From G965215055 sp965242685 (GTDB taxonomy: Bacteria; Pseudomonadota; Gammaproteobacteria; UBA4575), in NCBI GenBank assembly GCA_965242685.1, contig OZ251487.1, forward strand, positions 1,116,001 through 1,180,000: DNA of 64,000 nt, written 5' to 3'. Within the stretch, counting starts at the first letter, position 1. Every line of letters starts with the position of its first letter. Shown here piece after piece: positions 11,195 to 20,400 of this stretch. The translations under genes and the position numbers were made by a program. Below the pieces are notes generated by a model that was not told the origin of the DNA, did not search any database, and was given only the letters and a program-made list of their open reading frames with translations.

Positions 11195-12223
11195 TTATGG
11201 AAACAAACCTAGCTGAGTCAAACCCTCAGTTTCATCCAGACCATACATTAAATTCATGTTTTGCACGGCTTGCCCAGCGGCACCTTTTACCAGGTTATCA
11301 ATTACCGACAACACTACCGTCGTGTTTCCGTAGTATGAACGTTGCACCGACAGCAGACAATAATTCGACCCTCTCACATGTTTGGTCTCTGGCAATACAC
11401 CTTCGTTCACTATCCGTACAAAATGTTCATCAGCGAATCGGCGTCGATAGATTGAGAGCAAATCAATGGACTGGTCTACACCCGCTATATACAGGGTGAC
11501 AAAAATTCCTCGCACCATGGGGACCAAATGAGGAACGAAGGTAAGACTGACTTCGTGTGAGGTAACACCTTCCAGTTCCTGCTTAATCTCTGGCCAGTGA
11601 CGGTGTGCAGTCACGTTATAAGCCCTGAAATTTTCACTCGTTTCACTGAAAAGCATCGACACACTTGCACCCCGCCCCGCCCCGCTTACCCCGGACTTCG
11701 CATCTGCAATCAAACATGTGCTATCAGTCAGGCCATGTTCAAGTAAAGGTAAAAGACCTAAGATAACGGCGGTAGAATAGCAACCTGGATTCGCTACCAA
11801 CTGTGCGTCTTGTATTGCTTTCCGATGAAGCTCTGGTAAACCATAGACTGCTCGCGACACTACGTCTGGACAGGCGTGGGTTTGTTTGTACCAATGCTCC
11901 CAAGTCGAAACTTTTTTAACTCGAAAATCGGCTGCCAGATCAATTACTCTGACTCTGGCATCAAGAAGTTCAGGCACCATGCCCATCGCAGTGCCAGTAG
12001 GCGCTGCAAAAAAAACACAATCACACCGCCTTAGCATAGCGGTTTCAGGCCGGGAAAAACTGAGATCGGTAGCCGATAAATTGGGGTACAGGTCTGCAAT
12101 TGCGCGACCCGCCTGGCTACGCGAAGTTATCACTTTAACCTCGGCTTGCGGATGCATGAACAAGATACGTACCAACTCAGCACCCGTATAGCCCGTACCT
12201 CCCACTATTCCGACCGAAATCAT
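11195..12223 (-). CDS. argC: N-acetyl-gamma-glutamyl-phosphate reductase
   Basis: ArgC reduces N-acetylglutamyl phosphate to the semialdehyde in arginine synthesis. The NADP-binding loop GGTGYTGAELVR opens the protein and the active-site cysteine is in NPGCYST (about C147). HRHWPEI holds the conserved His region. The open frame extends to 12247, but ATG 12223 places the Rossmann motif at the N-terminus as in the family (342 residues). It is divergent from hemJ. Confidence 0.95.
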   Translation of the reverse strand: MISVGIVGGTGYTGAELVRILFMHPQAEVKVITSRSQAGRAIADLYPNLSATDLSFSRPETAMLRRCDCVFFAAPTGTAMGMVPELLDARVRVIDLAADFRVKKVSTWEHWYKQTHACPDVVSRAVYGLPELHRKAIQDAQLVANPGCYSTAVILGLLPLLEHGLTDSTCLIADAKSGVSGAGRGASVSMLFSETSENFRAYNVTAHRHWPEIKQELEGVTSHEVSLTFVPHLVPMVRGIFVTLYIAGVDQSIDLLSIYRRRFADEHFVRIVNEGVLPETKHVRGSNYCLLSVQRSYYGNTTVVLSVIDNLVKGAAGQAVQNMNLMYGLDETEGLTQLGLFP

Positions 12224-12335
12224 ATATACCTTGACGTCTTGTAGCAATTAACGTGTATTAATATCTGGTCACCCAACAACATTGCAAAAATTCCTATACT
12301 ATTTGGACTGCTAAAAGTAGCCAGAATAATCATAC

Positions 12336-12758
12336 ATGCTTTGGGTAAAGGCCTTTCATATTATATTTGCGATAACCTGGTTTGCAGGATTATTTTATTT
12401 GCCCCGCCTGTTCGTTTACCACGCGATGGCAAACGATGCGACAAGTATTGATCGATTCAAAATCATGGAACGAAAATTATTTTTCGGAATCATGACGCCG
12501 GGGGCAATACTTACCCTTCTGTTCGGTATTTGGCTATTGGGGTACTTGCCAGGTTATTACCTAAACACTGGCTGGATGCTGATAAAACTCGGGTTGATAG
12601 CCCTGCTGATCCTTTATCACATATGGTGCGGCGTACTTTTAAGACATTTCAAAGAAGACCGCAACCAGCGTTCACACGTATGGTTTCGCTGGTTCAACGA
12701 AATACCCGTATTGGCCCTGGTTACAATAGTAATCCTTGCAGTAGTAAAGCCTTTCTAA
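12336..12758 (+). CDS. hemJ: Protoporphyrinogen IX oxidase HemJ
   Basis: This is a 140-residue inner-membrane protein with four hydrophobic helices. It is of the UPF0093/CopD-like family now known as the HemJ protoporphyrinogen oxidase of haem synthesis. The N-terminal motif KAFHIIFAITWFAGLFYLPR includes the conserved His that binds haem in the family. It is divergent from argC. A weak inverted repeat (CAGGG/CCCTG, 12769-12790) follows but lacks a T-run. Confidence 0.92.
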   Translation: MLWVKAFHIIFAITWFAGLFYLPRLFVYHAMANDATSIDRFKIMERKLFFGIMTPGAILTLLFGIWLLGYLPGYYLNTGWMLIKLGLIALLILYHIWCGVLLRHFKEDRNQRSHVWFRWFNEIPVLALVTIVILAVVKPF

Positions 12759-12863
12759 AATTGAACGTCAGGGCTGCGTAAAAAACCCTGCTCATCGCCG
12801 TTCGTACTTGCTCTTTTCCGTTCGGCAAGCCGTAACCCCCCAATCATAGATATACACAAAACT

Positions 12864-12955
12864 ATTTTCTTATATAAAATTAAGAATCAATGTCATTTTC
12901 ATTTACCTCTTACTTACTGCTGGAAAATTTTACAAATGAACAAGACTTTTAGCAT
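12864..12955 (+). repeat. Leader duplication, copy A (with a 15-codon remnant frame)
   Basis: This stretch aligns with 13001-13090, the leader of the next gene. It shares the inverted repeat TCTTA-8-TAAGA, then AATCAA, a pyrimidine-rich tract, TTACTTA(C/T)TGCTGG and ACAAATGAA. Copy A has its own ATG at 12936 (GGA upstream) that opens a 15-codon frame closed by TAG at 12983. It looks like a decayed first copy of the gene start or a leader peptide. The rest of 12759-12863 holds nothing I recognise. Confidence 0.75.
12868..12885. promoter_or_regulatory. Candidate operator, copy A: TCTTA-N8-TAAGA
   Basis: A 5-bp dyad with an 8-base A+T spacer (12868-12872 and 12881-12885) is kept in both copies of the duplicated leader while the spacer bases differ. 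That pattern suggests a protein-binding site or overlapping promoter. The adjoining AATCAATGTCATTTTC resembles a weak Fur box (12 of 19 by my alignment), which would suit the iron-type genes downstream. Function is not shown. Confidence 0.4.
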
Positions 12956-13000
12956 TACTAAAAGGATATATCACCAGCGTTAGTTACGTTATATTATAAC

Positions 13001-13090
13001 ATTTTTCTTATATATCTGTAAGAATCAACACTATTCTTTATTATCTTTTACTTATTGCTGGGGAAATTTACAAATGAAAGAGACTCTTAA
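13001..13090 (+). repeat. Leader duplication, copy B (functional leader of the porin gene)
   Basis: This is the second copy of the 5' leader, directly before the porin-like gene at 13074. Spacing from its left end to the ATG is 73 bases against 72 in copy A. It has GGGG as the ribosome-binding site where copy A has GGA, so copy B is better for translation. The first codons (ATGAA..AGACT) also match copy A. The duplication therefore includes the start of the coding region. Confidence 0.75.
13006..13023. promoter_or_regulatory. Candidate operator, copy B: TCTTA-N8-TAAGA
   Basis: The same dyad as at 12868-12885, with a different 8-base spacer, lies 50 bases before the ATG. Preservation of the arms and not of the spacer argues for a binding site. 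Fur control of the following porin-imelysin-DHOR genes is a guess from gene content. Confidence 0.4.
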
Positions 13091-14195
13091 AAAATGGTTT
13101 TTACACAGCCTTCTATTCAGCGTAATGGTAAGCATACCGGCTATTATCTTTGCGGAAGAAAAAGTTAGCTATCCGCACATATCAGCGGAAGTACTCGTTG
13201 AAATCCAGAATGACGACACGTATGACTCCGACGACAAAGACGCCGAACAAAATGAGCTTGGCACATCGACCGAGCCCGCTATCACCCTGCAACTCAACGA
13301 AAATCTATCTATCAATGCCGGTCTTGTGCTTGAAGCCGTTGAAGACCCGGGCCCAAGGGAAGACCGAGAATTTGAAGACCACGGAATGTTTTTTGAAGCT
13401 CTTACCATCAATTACGACATGGAAAACTTCGGTGTATATGTTGGCAAGTTCGGGCCGAATTTTTCCATCGCATTTGACGCCGCCGCAGGACTGTATGGCA
13501 CCGACGTCTCGGAAGATGAAATAGAACTTGCGGAATTCATGGGCACCGGCGGCTGGTTCAATCTGGGCGACACCGTATTTGGAACCATTACCGCTTCCGC
13601 AAGCGTTTTCACACAAGACCGAACGTCTTTACAAAAGTCCGCTCTTAAAGACCGTGAAGAAGCCAAGCTTAGTGATGGCGGCCCCGGAAACAGCGACAAT
13701 GCAGATTCATTTTCCCTTGCTTTGGATGGTGAAGAAATTTCTAGTTGGCCGGGGGCGCGTTGGCACCTTGGGTATGTCAACCTAGAAAACGACTGTGACG
13801 TAGACGAAGAAGAAAAAATGACGTGCGATGATGAAACCCGCTACACGGCGGGCCTTGAATGGTCGTTTGAAACCGAGTCGGGCCTCACGTTCACTCCGCT
13901 TCTAGAGTATGTACACTTTGACAGCTACGGTGGAGAAGACACGGTAGACAAAGACTTCTACACCGCCTCGCTACTTGCGGAATACGGCAGCTGGAACCTG
14001 GCACTAGCCGGAACAAGTATTGAAACCAGCCTGTCACAAGAATCGAACCCGAATTCGGACTACCAATACCAAATATCGGCAGGTTACACGTTTACGTCTG
14101 GTACAACCCTTGACATCGGCGTGAAAAAGAACCGCACCGAAGGAGACGAAACCTATACGCGCGGGATTTTGCTCGTACACACCTTTGAATTTTAA
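13074..14195 (+). CDS. Outer-membrane porin-like protein, possibly LbtU siderophore-porin family
   Basis: This is a 373-residue protein with a Sec signal (about residues 1-28). A beta-rich barrel follows with alternating strands and a C-terminal phenylalanine (HTFEF). The block with GVYVGKFGPNFSIAFDAAAGLYGTD (about 122-146) followed by a conserved FMGTGGWFN resembles the LbtU family of TonB-independent siderophore porins, but I cannot verify this by search. It is acidic on the predicted loops. The imelysin gene follows after 25 bases, so it probably heads a three-gene operon for iron handling. An alternative is a general anion-poor porin. Confidence 0.55.
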   Translation: MKETLKKWFLHSLLFSVMVSIPAIIFAEEKVSYPHISAEVLVEIQNDDTYDSDDKDAEQNELGTSTEPAITLQLNENLSINAGLVLEAVEDPGPREDREFEDHGMFFEALTINYDMENFGVYVGKFGPNFSIAFDAAAGLYGTDVSEDEIELAEFMGTGGWFNLGDTVFGTITASASVFTQDRTSLQKSALKDREEAKLSDGGPGNSDNADSFSLALDGEEISSWPGARWHLGYVNLENDCDVDEEEKMTCDDETRYTAGLEWSFETESGLTFTPLLEYVHFDSYGGEDTVDKDFYTASLLAEYGSWNLALAGTSIETSLSQESNPNSDYQYQISAGYTFTSGTTLDIGVKKNRTEGDETYTRGILLVHTFEF

Positions 14196-14220
14196 TCACT
14201 CTTAACCAGGGGGTACCTTC

Positions 14221-15507
14221 ATGACAGTGAAAAAACTATTCTCGCCTTTCTTTGCCATAGGATTGATGTATGGAGCAGGCATGGCGGCGCAAGCAAACGT
14301 GCCGTCTGTGCCGTCTCCACAGCAAGTCATCAAAACGTATGCGGACATCGCCCATGCGGGATACACCGATTCCCTGGTGATGGCGCAAGCACTACATGCC
14401 GCTATCGAAGCACTCGTTGCCCAACCTAGCCCACAAACACTGGCTGCCGCGCGTGCGGCGTGGATTGCCGCACGCGAACCCTACATGCAAACCGAGGTCT
14501 ATCGCTTCGGCAACGCCATCGTTGATGACTGGGAAGGACGCGTGAACGCCTGGCCACTGGACGAAGGGCTAATTGACTACGTCGATGCCTCTTACGGTAC
14601 CTCCTCGGAAGAAAACGCCTTATATACTGCCAATGTCATTGCCGGTACAGAACTTTCCATCGATGGCAAAGCCGTTGACGTTTCAAACCTTTCACCCGTC
14701 CTGCTGGCTGAAACACTGCATGAGGCCGAAGGCAACGAGGCCAATGTTGCCACCGGTTACCATGCAATTGAATTTCTGCTGTGGGGACAAGACTTGAATG
14801 GCACCAATGCCGGCAAAGGCAACCGCCCGGCGACTGATTTCAGCTTAGACGAATGCACGAACAAAAACTGCGCGCGCCGCATTGAATACCTGCGCACGGT
14901 AGCGGCACTACTGGTTACAGACTTAGAAGAGATGGTAAACAACTGGAGTGAAAAAGGCGCCGCCCGCATGGCCTTGACGAAGGACGAACAAGCCGGTTTG
15001 ACATCCATCATCACCGGCATGGGATCACTATCATACGGCGAACTCGCCGGCGAACGCATGAAACTCGGATTATTGCTACACGATCCCGAAGAAGAGCACG
15101 ACTGTTTCTCGGACAACACACACAACTCACACTACTTTGATCAACTTGGCATTCGCAACGTCTACGTTGGGCACTACAAACGCATTGACGGCACGGTTAT
15201 ATCCGGGGCATCCCTCTCGGACCTCGTCAAAGCGGCAGATAAAGCCGTTGATACGAAAGTTCGTACCAAGCTCAACGAAACCATTGCCATGATGGCACAA
15301 ATGCGCGCACGTGCCGAGACGATTGAAGCCTACGACCAGATGATCGGTGACGGCAACATGGACGGCAACGCCGCAGTACAGGCGCCCATCTCCGCACTGA
15401 TCGCGCAAGCCGACGCGGTCCAGGCCGCCGCCACAACCTTGGGACTTGGCACGATAGAGTTTGAAGGATCCGACAGCCTGGACGCCCCCGAGGCAATATT
15501 TCAATAA
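14221..15507 (+). CDS. Imelysin-family iron-regulated protein (EfeO/IrpA-like M75)
   Basis: This is a 428-residue exported protein (signal about residues 1-25, AQA-N). It has the imelysin signature GYHAIEFLLWGQDL at about 179-192 (GxHxxE), preceded by a first helical half starting at YADIAHAGYTDSL. The family includes IrpA and ICMP and binds or helps import iron. Peptidase activity is doubtful for most members. GTG/ATG context is good: GGGGG lies just before ATG 14221. It sits between the porin and the di-heme oxidoreductase genes, the usual partner of imelysins. Confidence 0.85.
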   Translation: MTVKKLFSPFFAIGLMYGAGMAAQANVPSVPSPQQVIKTYADIAHAGYTDSLVMAQALHAAIEALVAQPSPQTLAAARAAWIAAREPYMQTEVYRFGNAIVDDWEGRVNAWPLDEGLIDYVDASYGTSSEENALYTANVIAGTELSIDGKAVDVSNLSPVLLAETLHEAEGNEANVATGYHAIEFLLWGQDLNGTNAGKGNRPATDFSLDECTNKNCARRIEYLRTVAALLVTDLEEMVNNWSEKGAARMALTKDEQAGLTSIITGMGSLSYGELAGERMKLGLLLHDPEEEHDCFSDNTHNSHYFDQLGIRNVYVGHYKRIDGTVISGASLSDLVKAADKAVDTKVRTKLNETIAMMAQMRARAETIEAYDQMIGDGNMDGNAAVQAPISALIAQADAVQAAATTLGLGTIEFEGSDSLDAPEAIFQ

Positions 15508-15543
15508 CCCTCCACGTGTTGCCGTGTCGGGCTTACCCATGCA

Positions 15544-17085
15544 TTGAAAAAAGTTCTCCGCAGCAGCCTGGTCCGAACCCTCGCCTCCTCACGAGGGTTT
15601 GGGGCCGGGTTTTTTTTTCTGCTTTCAGCACTAACTGTCGCAGGCCTCTGCCAAGACCTCGATGAAAAGCAGCGGTTGCGCGTTAAAGCCGTGACGCAGC
15701 CAACCACCGACTTCAGCCGTGCAGAGCCCTTTGAAAAACGTCCCGGAGGCGCCGCAACCTCGTTCGCATCCATCAATGCAAACATATTTTCACATTTTTC
15801 CGCCAACCTCAGTTTGAAGGGTCAACATGATTTTCACGTCGGCAATGGATTGTTTAACAAGGTTTGGGTAGCGGCACCCGCCTCGACGCGCGCATCCGAT
15901 GGCCTCGGTCCCCTGTTCAACGCGCGCGCGTGTCAGAACTGTCACGTCAAGGACGGACGCGGTCGTCCCCCGATAAACTCCGATAGCCCAACCATTTCCA
16001 TGGTATTGCACTTGTCGGTTCCTCCGCGTACCCAAGCACAACGCGAACGAATCAACTACGGAACCATGACACATGTCCCCGAGCCGATGTACGGCAGCCA
16101 GCTACAAAACTTTGCAGTCGCCGGCATCGTTGCCGAAGGGCGTATTGCCGTGCACTACGAAGAGATTCCCGTGCGGCTCTCCGATGGCGAAATCGTATCC
16201 TTGCGCAAACCGACCTACACGATCACCGACGCTCAATATGGAGCCATTGCCACCGATGTGGAGACGTCACCTCGAGTTGCCCCACCAATGATCGGACTTG
16301 GCCTGCTCGAATCCATAAACGCCGGCGACATTCAGGCGCGCGTCGACCCGGACGACCGCGATAGTGACGGTATTTCCGGGCGTGCGAGTCGGGTTTGGAA
16401 CCCGATTACAAAGACCTTCATGCTTGGACGATTCGGCTGGAAAGCGGATACCGCCGGCTTACGTGCGCAAAGCGCAAAGGCATTCAGCGTTGACATGGGC
16501 ATCTCTACACTGGATCTACCCGACGCGTACGGTGACTGCACCGCAAGGCAAACCGCATGTCAAGCCATGCCCGCCGGCGTGCAACAAGAATTAGGTAACA
16601 GCGAGGCACCCTACCCAATACTGGATCTAGTGACATTTTATGCCAGTCACTTGGCAGTCCCCGCGCGCCGCAACGTCAATGATCCGGTCGTATTAAAAGG
16701 CAAGCAGCTTTTCTACGATGCCGGATGCACCGCCTGTCACACACCAAAGTTTGTAACGCGCAAGGATGCCGAAAGACCGGAACATCAGTTTCAATTGATC
16801 TGGCCATACACTGACTTGTTGCTGCATGACATGGGCGAAGGTCTGGCCGACCATCGTACACTGGCGCATGCCTCCGGCTCGGAGTGGCGCACACCCCCGC
16901 TATGGGGGATAGGATTAACAAAAGTTGTCAATGGACATACTTTCTTTTTGCACGATGGACGTGCCCGCAATGTACTTGAAGCCATACTTTGGCATGGCGG
17001 CGAAGCACAAGCCTCCCGCAACCGCGTTGCCAACATGAGCACGACCGAGCGCCATGCACTCATTTACTTTCTTGAGTCGTTATGA
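15544..17085 (+). CDS. Di-heme oxidoreductase (DHOR) family c-type cytochrome
   Basis: This is a 513-residue exported protein with a hydrophobic N-terminal signal. It has two CxxCH haem-c sites, CQNCH (about residue 130) and CTACH (about residue 394), the spacing of the DHOR or 'thiol oxidoreductase-like' family. The frame starts with TTG at 15544. No in-frame ATG lies nearby and the signal peptide begins here. The nearest upstream ATG (15539) is out of frame. Members are usually next to imelysin genes, as here (36-base gap), and are thought to reduce or oxidise iron in the periplasm, which is not proven. Confidence 0.85.
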   Translation: MKKVLRSSLVRTLASSRGFGAGFFFLLSALTVAGLCQDLDEKQRLRVKAVTQPTTDFSRAEPFEKRPGGAATSFASINANIFSHFSANLSLKGQHDFHVGNGLFNKVWVAAPASTRASDGLGPLFNARACQNCHVKDGRGRPPINSDSPTISMVLHLSVPPRTQAQRERINYGTMTHVPEPMYGSQLQNFAVAGIVAEGRIAVHYEEIPVRLSDGEIVSLRKPTYTITDAQYGAIATDVETSPRVAPPMIGLGLLESINAGDIQARVDPDDRDSDGISGRASRVWNPITKTFMLGRFGWKADTAGLRAQSAKAFSVDMGISTLDLPDAYGDCTARQTACQAMPAGVQQELGNSEAPYPILDLVTFYASHLAVPARRNVNDPVVLKGKQLFYDAGCTACHTPKFVTRKDAERPEHQFQLIWPYTDLLLHDMGEGLADHRTLAHASGSEWRTPPLWGIGLTKVVNGHTFFLHDGRARNVLEAILWHGGEAQASRNRVANMSTTERHALIYFLESL

Positions 17086-17165
17086 GCCAAGCAGTCGTTC
17101 AGGAGATGTTTGCAGGCCATCCAACTCCGCCCGTTCTACCGTCAATCTCTATCCTTCACCTATGA

Positions 17166-19043
17166 TCAAGCCTTCGGGACATAGGCCCGCCACCAAAGAG
17201 TAAGATGGATAAGGGCATACAGAAGCTGTTCGTTATTGCTGTTTCCGCTTACGTGGTCGCGAATACAGCGGGCCAGGTATTTCTTGTCAAAAAGCCCTGT
17301 TCTATGGGTTGATTCATCAAGCAACACTGACTGCATGTATTCGACCAAAGAGGTCCGCAACCAATTGCCTATCGGCATCTTCAAACCGATTTTTTTCGAC
17401 CTGTTCAGGAGAGTATCGGGCAAGGTGCCCCGCAATACTCGACGGAATATGCGTTTCCTCTCTTGGCCTCTAAGCTTGTAAGCAATCGGCAATCCCATTA
17501 CATACGCGGCAAGCCGCGTATCCGCCATGGGAACCCGTGCCTCAACGCCATGCGCCATAGTAGACTTGTCAACCTTCTCAAAATATACGTTAGGCAGAAT
17601 GATTCCGATATCGGTACAGAGTGCGCGCGCTAAAGGATCCAGGTGTTTGAAACGGTGGTAATACTCTCTATAGCAACGGTACGGGTCTTCGGCTTGTAAA
17701 AGAGAACGTACTTGGGGCGAAAAGCATTGCAACAAGGAGTAATTCTTGGGTGCATTCGACATCAGCAAAGCGAACCTCATAGAAGGATCGGGATAATTGA
17801 AATTTTGCAGGGCACAAAAGCGCTGATACCAGTTTTTGTTACGGGGAACAAATGGCCGTACCCACTTGGTAAAAAAAGCCAAAACCTGCAATCGGCGCTG
17901 ACGAGAAGCCAGAAAATGCCTGCGATAGCCGGCGAATATTTCGTCCCCTCCATCTCCTTGGAGAATGACTTTAGCATCGCTTTTCATCTCCCTGGCGAGG
18001 AGATACATCGGTATGCTCCCAGTGTTTCCGAAGGGGGAGTCGTGGTGATAAACGAGCTGCTCAATGGTTGCGGGTAAATCCTTTCCCGAGATCTGCAACT
18101 CGTGATGATCGGTACCAAAATGTTTGGCTATCATGCGCGCCCTAGGCAGTTCGCTAACCCCTTCCCGGCCGCCAAAACCGACGGTAAATGTTTTCAAACG
18201 ATCCCGATAATGCCGGCTGGCAAAGGCAACGATAGCGGAAGAGTCAATGCCACTGCTGAGAAATACGCCGACGGGAACGTCGCCTATCAGATGACTCTTT
18301 ATTGCCCGGTCAAACAAATGTTTGACTTTCTCTACCGCGGTGGGGTAGTCGTCCTGTATCCGGTCAACATCGTAGACCGAAGCATAGGCCTCCACCTTTA
18401 TCCCCCGTAAATCCAGCGTCAACACATGGCCCGGCAATAATTTTTTAACGCCCGCAAATACGGTACGGGTATCCAATGCCGCCTGATAGTGCAGAAACTC
18501 GTGAATACCCGACCAATCAACCTGTGCATCTATTTCACCGGAAGCCAGCAATGCCTTGATTTCGGAGCCAAAAACCAGTCCTGTCTTGGTTTTACAGTAA
18601 TAAAGGGGCTTCATGCCCATCCGGTCACGGGCAAGATAGAGGTGCCGCTCTTTGGAATCCCACAAGGCCATGGCAAACATTCCTTCAAAGCGAGATAAGG
18701 CGTCCGCACCCCATTCCATACAGGCGTATAAGACTACCTCGGTATCGGAACGTCCTCGAAACCGGTAGCCTTTGGTGGAAAGAATTTCTTTTATTCTACC
18801 GTAGTTATATATTTCACCGTTGTAAATCAGGATGAAACGGCCGTCTTCAGACTGCATGGGTTGATGCCCCCGCGAAGACAAGTCAATGACGCTCAGACGG
18901 GTATGCACCAGACCCGCGGGGCCGTTGACGTATATACCTCTGTCATCCGGACCTCGATGTTGGAGGCGGTCTGCCATGCGGCGCAGGATGACCCTATCGG
19001 CAGGGGCGCCGTTAAGGTGAACTATGCCACCAATGCCGCACAT
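17166..19043 (-). CDS. asnB: Asparagine synthase-like amidotransferase (AsnB family)
   Basis: This is a 625-residue glutamine-dependent amidotransferase. Cys2 is the glutaminase nucleophile (MCGIGG), and RLQHRGPDD is in the class II GATase domain (about 1-210). The PP-loop SSGIDSSA lies at about 263-270 in the synthetase domain. As the last gene of a polysaccharide cluster it may amidate a uronic-acid sugar or make asparagine. The family is clear, the acceptor is not. Three 46-bp repeats lie directly upstream, so it may have its own promoter. Confidence 0.88.
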   Translation of the reverse strand: MCGIGGIVHLNGAPADRVILRRMADRLQHRGPDDRGIYVNGPAGLVHTRLSVIDLSSRGHQPMQSEDGRFILIYNGEIYNYGRIKEILSTKGYRFRGRSDTEVVLYACMEWGADALSRFEGMFAMALWDSKERHLYLARDRMGMKPLYYCKTKTGLVFGSEIKALLASGEIDAQVDWSGIHEFLHYQAALDTRTVFAGVKKLLPGHVLTLDLRGIKVEAYASVYDVDRIQDDYPTAVEKVKHLFDRAIKSHLIGDVPVGVFLSSGIDSSAIVAFASRHYRDRLKTFTVGFGGREGVSELPRARMIAKHFGTDHHELQISGKDLPATIEQLVYHHDSPFGNTGSIPMYLLAREMKSDAKVILQGDGGDEIFAGYRRHFLASRQRRLQVLAFFTKWVRPFVPRNKNWYQRFCALQNFNYPDPSMRFALLMSNAPKNYSLLQCFSPQVRSLLQAEDPYRCYREYYHRFKHLDPLARALCTDIGIILPNVYFEKVDKSTMAHGVEARVPMADTRLAAYVMGLPIAYKLRGQERKRIFRRVLRGTLPDTLLNRSKKIGLKMPIGNWLRTSLVEYMQSVLLDESTHRTGLFDKKYLARCIRDHVSGNSNNEQLLYALIHLTLWWRAYVPKA

Positions 19044-19058
19044 GCCATTTCAGTATCA

Positions 19059-19196
19059 GTACATTTTGCACGTGTTATCAAAAACTCCTCGCGGAAAAGT
19101 TTCGGTACATCTTGCACGTGTTATCAAAAACTCCTCGCAGAAAAGTTTCGGTACATCTTGCACGTGTTATCAAAAACTCCACGTGGAAAAGTTGCC
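19059..19196. repeat. Three tandem 46-bp repeats upstream of asnB
   Basis: Units are 19059-19104, 19105-19150 and 19151-19196, with few differences (unit 3 has CACGTGG for CTCGCAG near its end). Each carries the palindrome CACGTG within TTGCACGTGTTATC. 46 is not a multiple of 3 and the repeat lies outside both genes, so it does not encode a protein repeat. There are no spacers, so it is not CRISPR. It fills most of the 174-base gap between a glycosyltransferase gene and asnB and ends 15 bases before the asnB ATG. A regulatory or phase-variable role is possible. Confidence 0.9.
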
Positions 19197-19217
19197 GAGC
19201 CACTTCGTCAATTCGGG

Positions 19218-20342
19218 TTAGGCTTTCTTTATCGCAACGGCAGGAGAGGATTGCACGGCTTGTAAATAGAGATTACAAATATTTCGAATCACAACGTTGT
19301 AGTCATATTCTCGCAGGGCTTTCTCTCTGTTGTGCTGTCCCATGCATTTTCTCAGAGAAGCGTCGTCAAGCAACCGAGTTAAAGCCTGAACGTAACCCTC
19401 AACGTCGTCGGTATCAACCAGATAACCCCCTTTTGAACTATCAATCATCTCCGGCAATGCACCCACCAGAGAGGCGACTACCGGTAAGCCAACCGCCATT
19501 GCTTCCAACACACTGTAGGGAAAGCCTTCAAACTTGAATTTGGATGGAAACAGGAAAATATCGCTCTTTGCCAGTACTCCGAAGATTTCCCGACGAGAGA
19601 ACGGGCCCATTACCTGTACCCGATTTTCCAAACCCTGCTCTCGTATACGTCGCAGGAAGGCGTCATAAACATCGGCAGAACTATCTCCAACCAACTGAAA
19701 GCAAACGTTTGGCAAACGTTTGGCAATTTCTAAAATAGTATAAATCCCCTTCGCTTCAACCAATGCACCCGTAAAGATAACCGTCCCCTGTTGCCCTACA
19801 TTCGGAACGTGCTTCGGTACCGAGCAAAAATCCATAAAATTAGGTAGCATTAGCATCTTATGAGAAAAGTTGCCCAACTCTAATACCGATTGGTAGCTCG
19901 ACTTCCCCATAGTTAGAATCAATGCCGCATGAGCAAAAATGATACGATAGATCCTGCAGTAAAATATCCTTACAAGGGGATTCTCAAAATATAGTGTAAA
20001 CCTTCCACGCAAGTGCACCACGCAGGGCACTTTGGCGCGCTTCGCTATCATTAAAGAAATCAGATGGCGAAAAACACCGGTAGGAGTAAGTGCACAATTC
20101 AAATGTACGAGAGAAAATTCCCCGCTCGCCAGTTTATAATATAATTGTTTCAAAATCAGAAAGTTGCGCTTTACCTCCACCCAGTTTATCTTTGGTAAAC
20201 CCTTAGGATGATTGCGGAATGCCTTGGTATCAATGAGTTCAAACTCGAATGGCGGGGGCAAGCCGCGCTCACACAATATCGAAGTCCAGGTTTCCACGCC
20301 CCCAAATGGCGGTGGAAGAGGCGATACCAGAAGTATTTTCAA
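19218..20342 (-). CDS. Glycosyltransferase family 4
   Basis: This is a GT-B retaining glycosyltransferase of about 374 residues, probably adding a sugar from a nucleotide donor to a lipid-linked polysaccharide intermediate. The N-terminal KILLVSPLPPPFGGVETW loop and the C-terminal EGFPYSVLEAMAVGLPVVAS (E-x7-E region) are family hallmarks. I chose the TTG at 20342 because AAGGGAT lies 8 bases before it and it begins at the expected first strand. A GTG at 20387 gives 15 more residues without a good ribosome site. Specificity is unknown. Confidence 0.82.
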   Translation of the reverse strand: MKILLVSPLPPPFGGVETWTSILCERGLPPPFEFELIDTKAFRNHPKGLPKINWVEVKRNFLILKQLYYKLASGEFSLVHLNCALTPTGVFRHLISLMIAKRAKVPCVVHLRGRFTLYFENPLVRIFYCRIYRIIFAHAALILTMGKSSYQSVLELGNFSHKMLMLPNFMDFCSVPKHVPNVGQQGTVIFTGALVEAKGIYTILEIAKRLPNVCFQLVGDSSADVYDAFLRRIREQGLENRVQVMGPFSRREIFGVLAKSDIFLFPSKFKFEGFPYSVLEAMAVGLPVVASLVGALPEMIDSSKGGYLVDTDDVEGYVQALTRLLDDASLRKCMGQHNREKALREYDYNVVIRNICNLYLQAVQSSPAVAIKKA

Positions 20343-20400
20343 CCGTATATCCCTTCGCGCCACACAGCCATCGGCCGGCCACCCCACAAAACTTTCACAA

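Noticed and set aside
12759..12863. Small RNA or terminator after hemJ
   Set aside because: The CAGGG/CCCTG repeat at 12769-12790 has no T-run and I cannot assign the remainder.
19059..19196. CRISPR-like array
   Set aside because: The three 46-bp units are directly adjacent with no spacers, and no cas genes are in the window.
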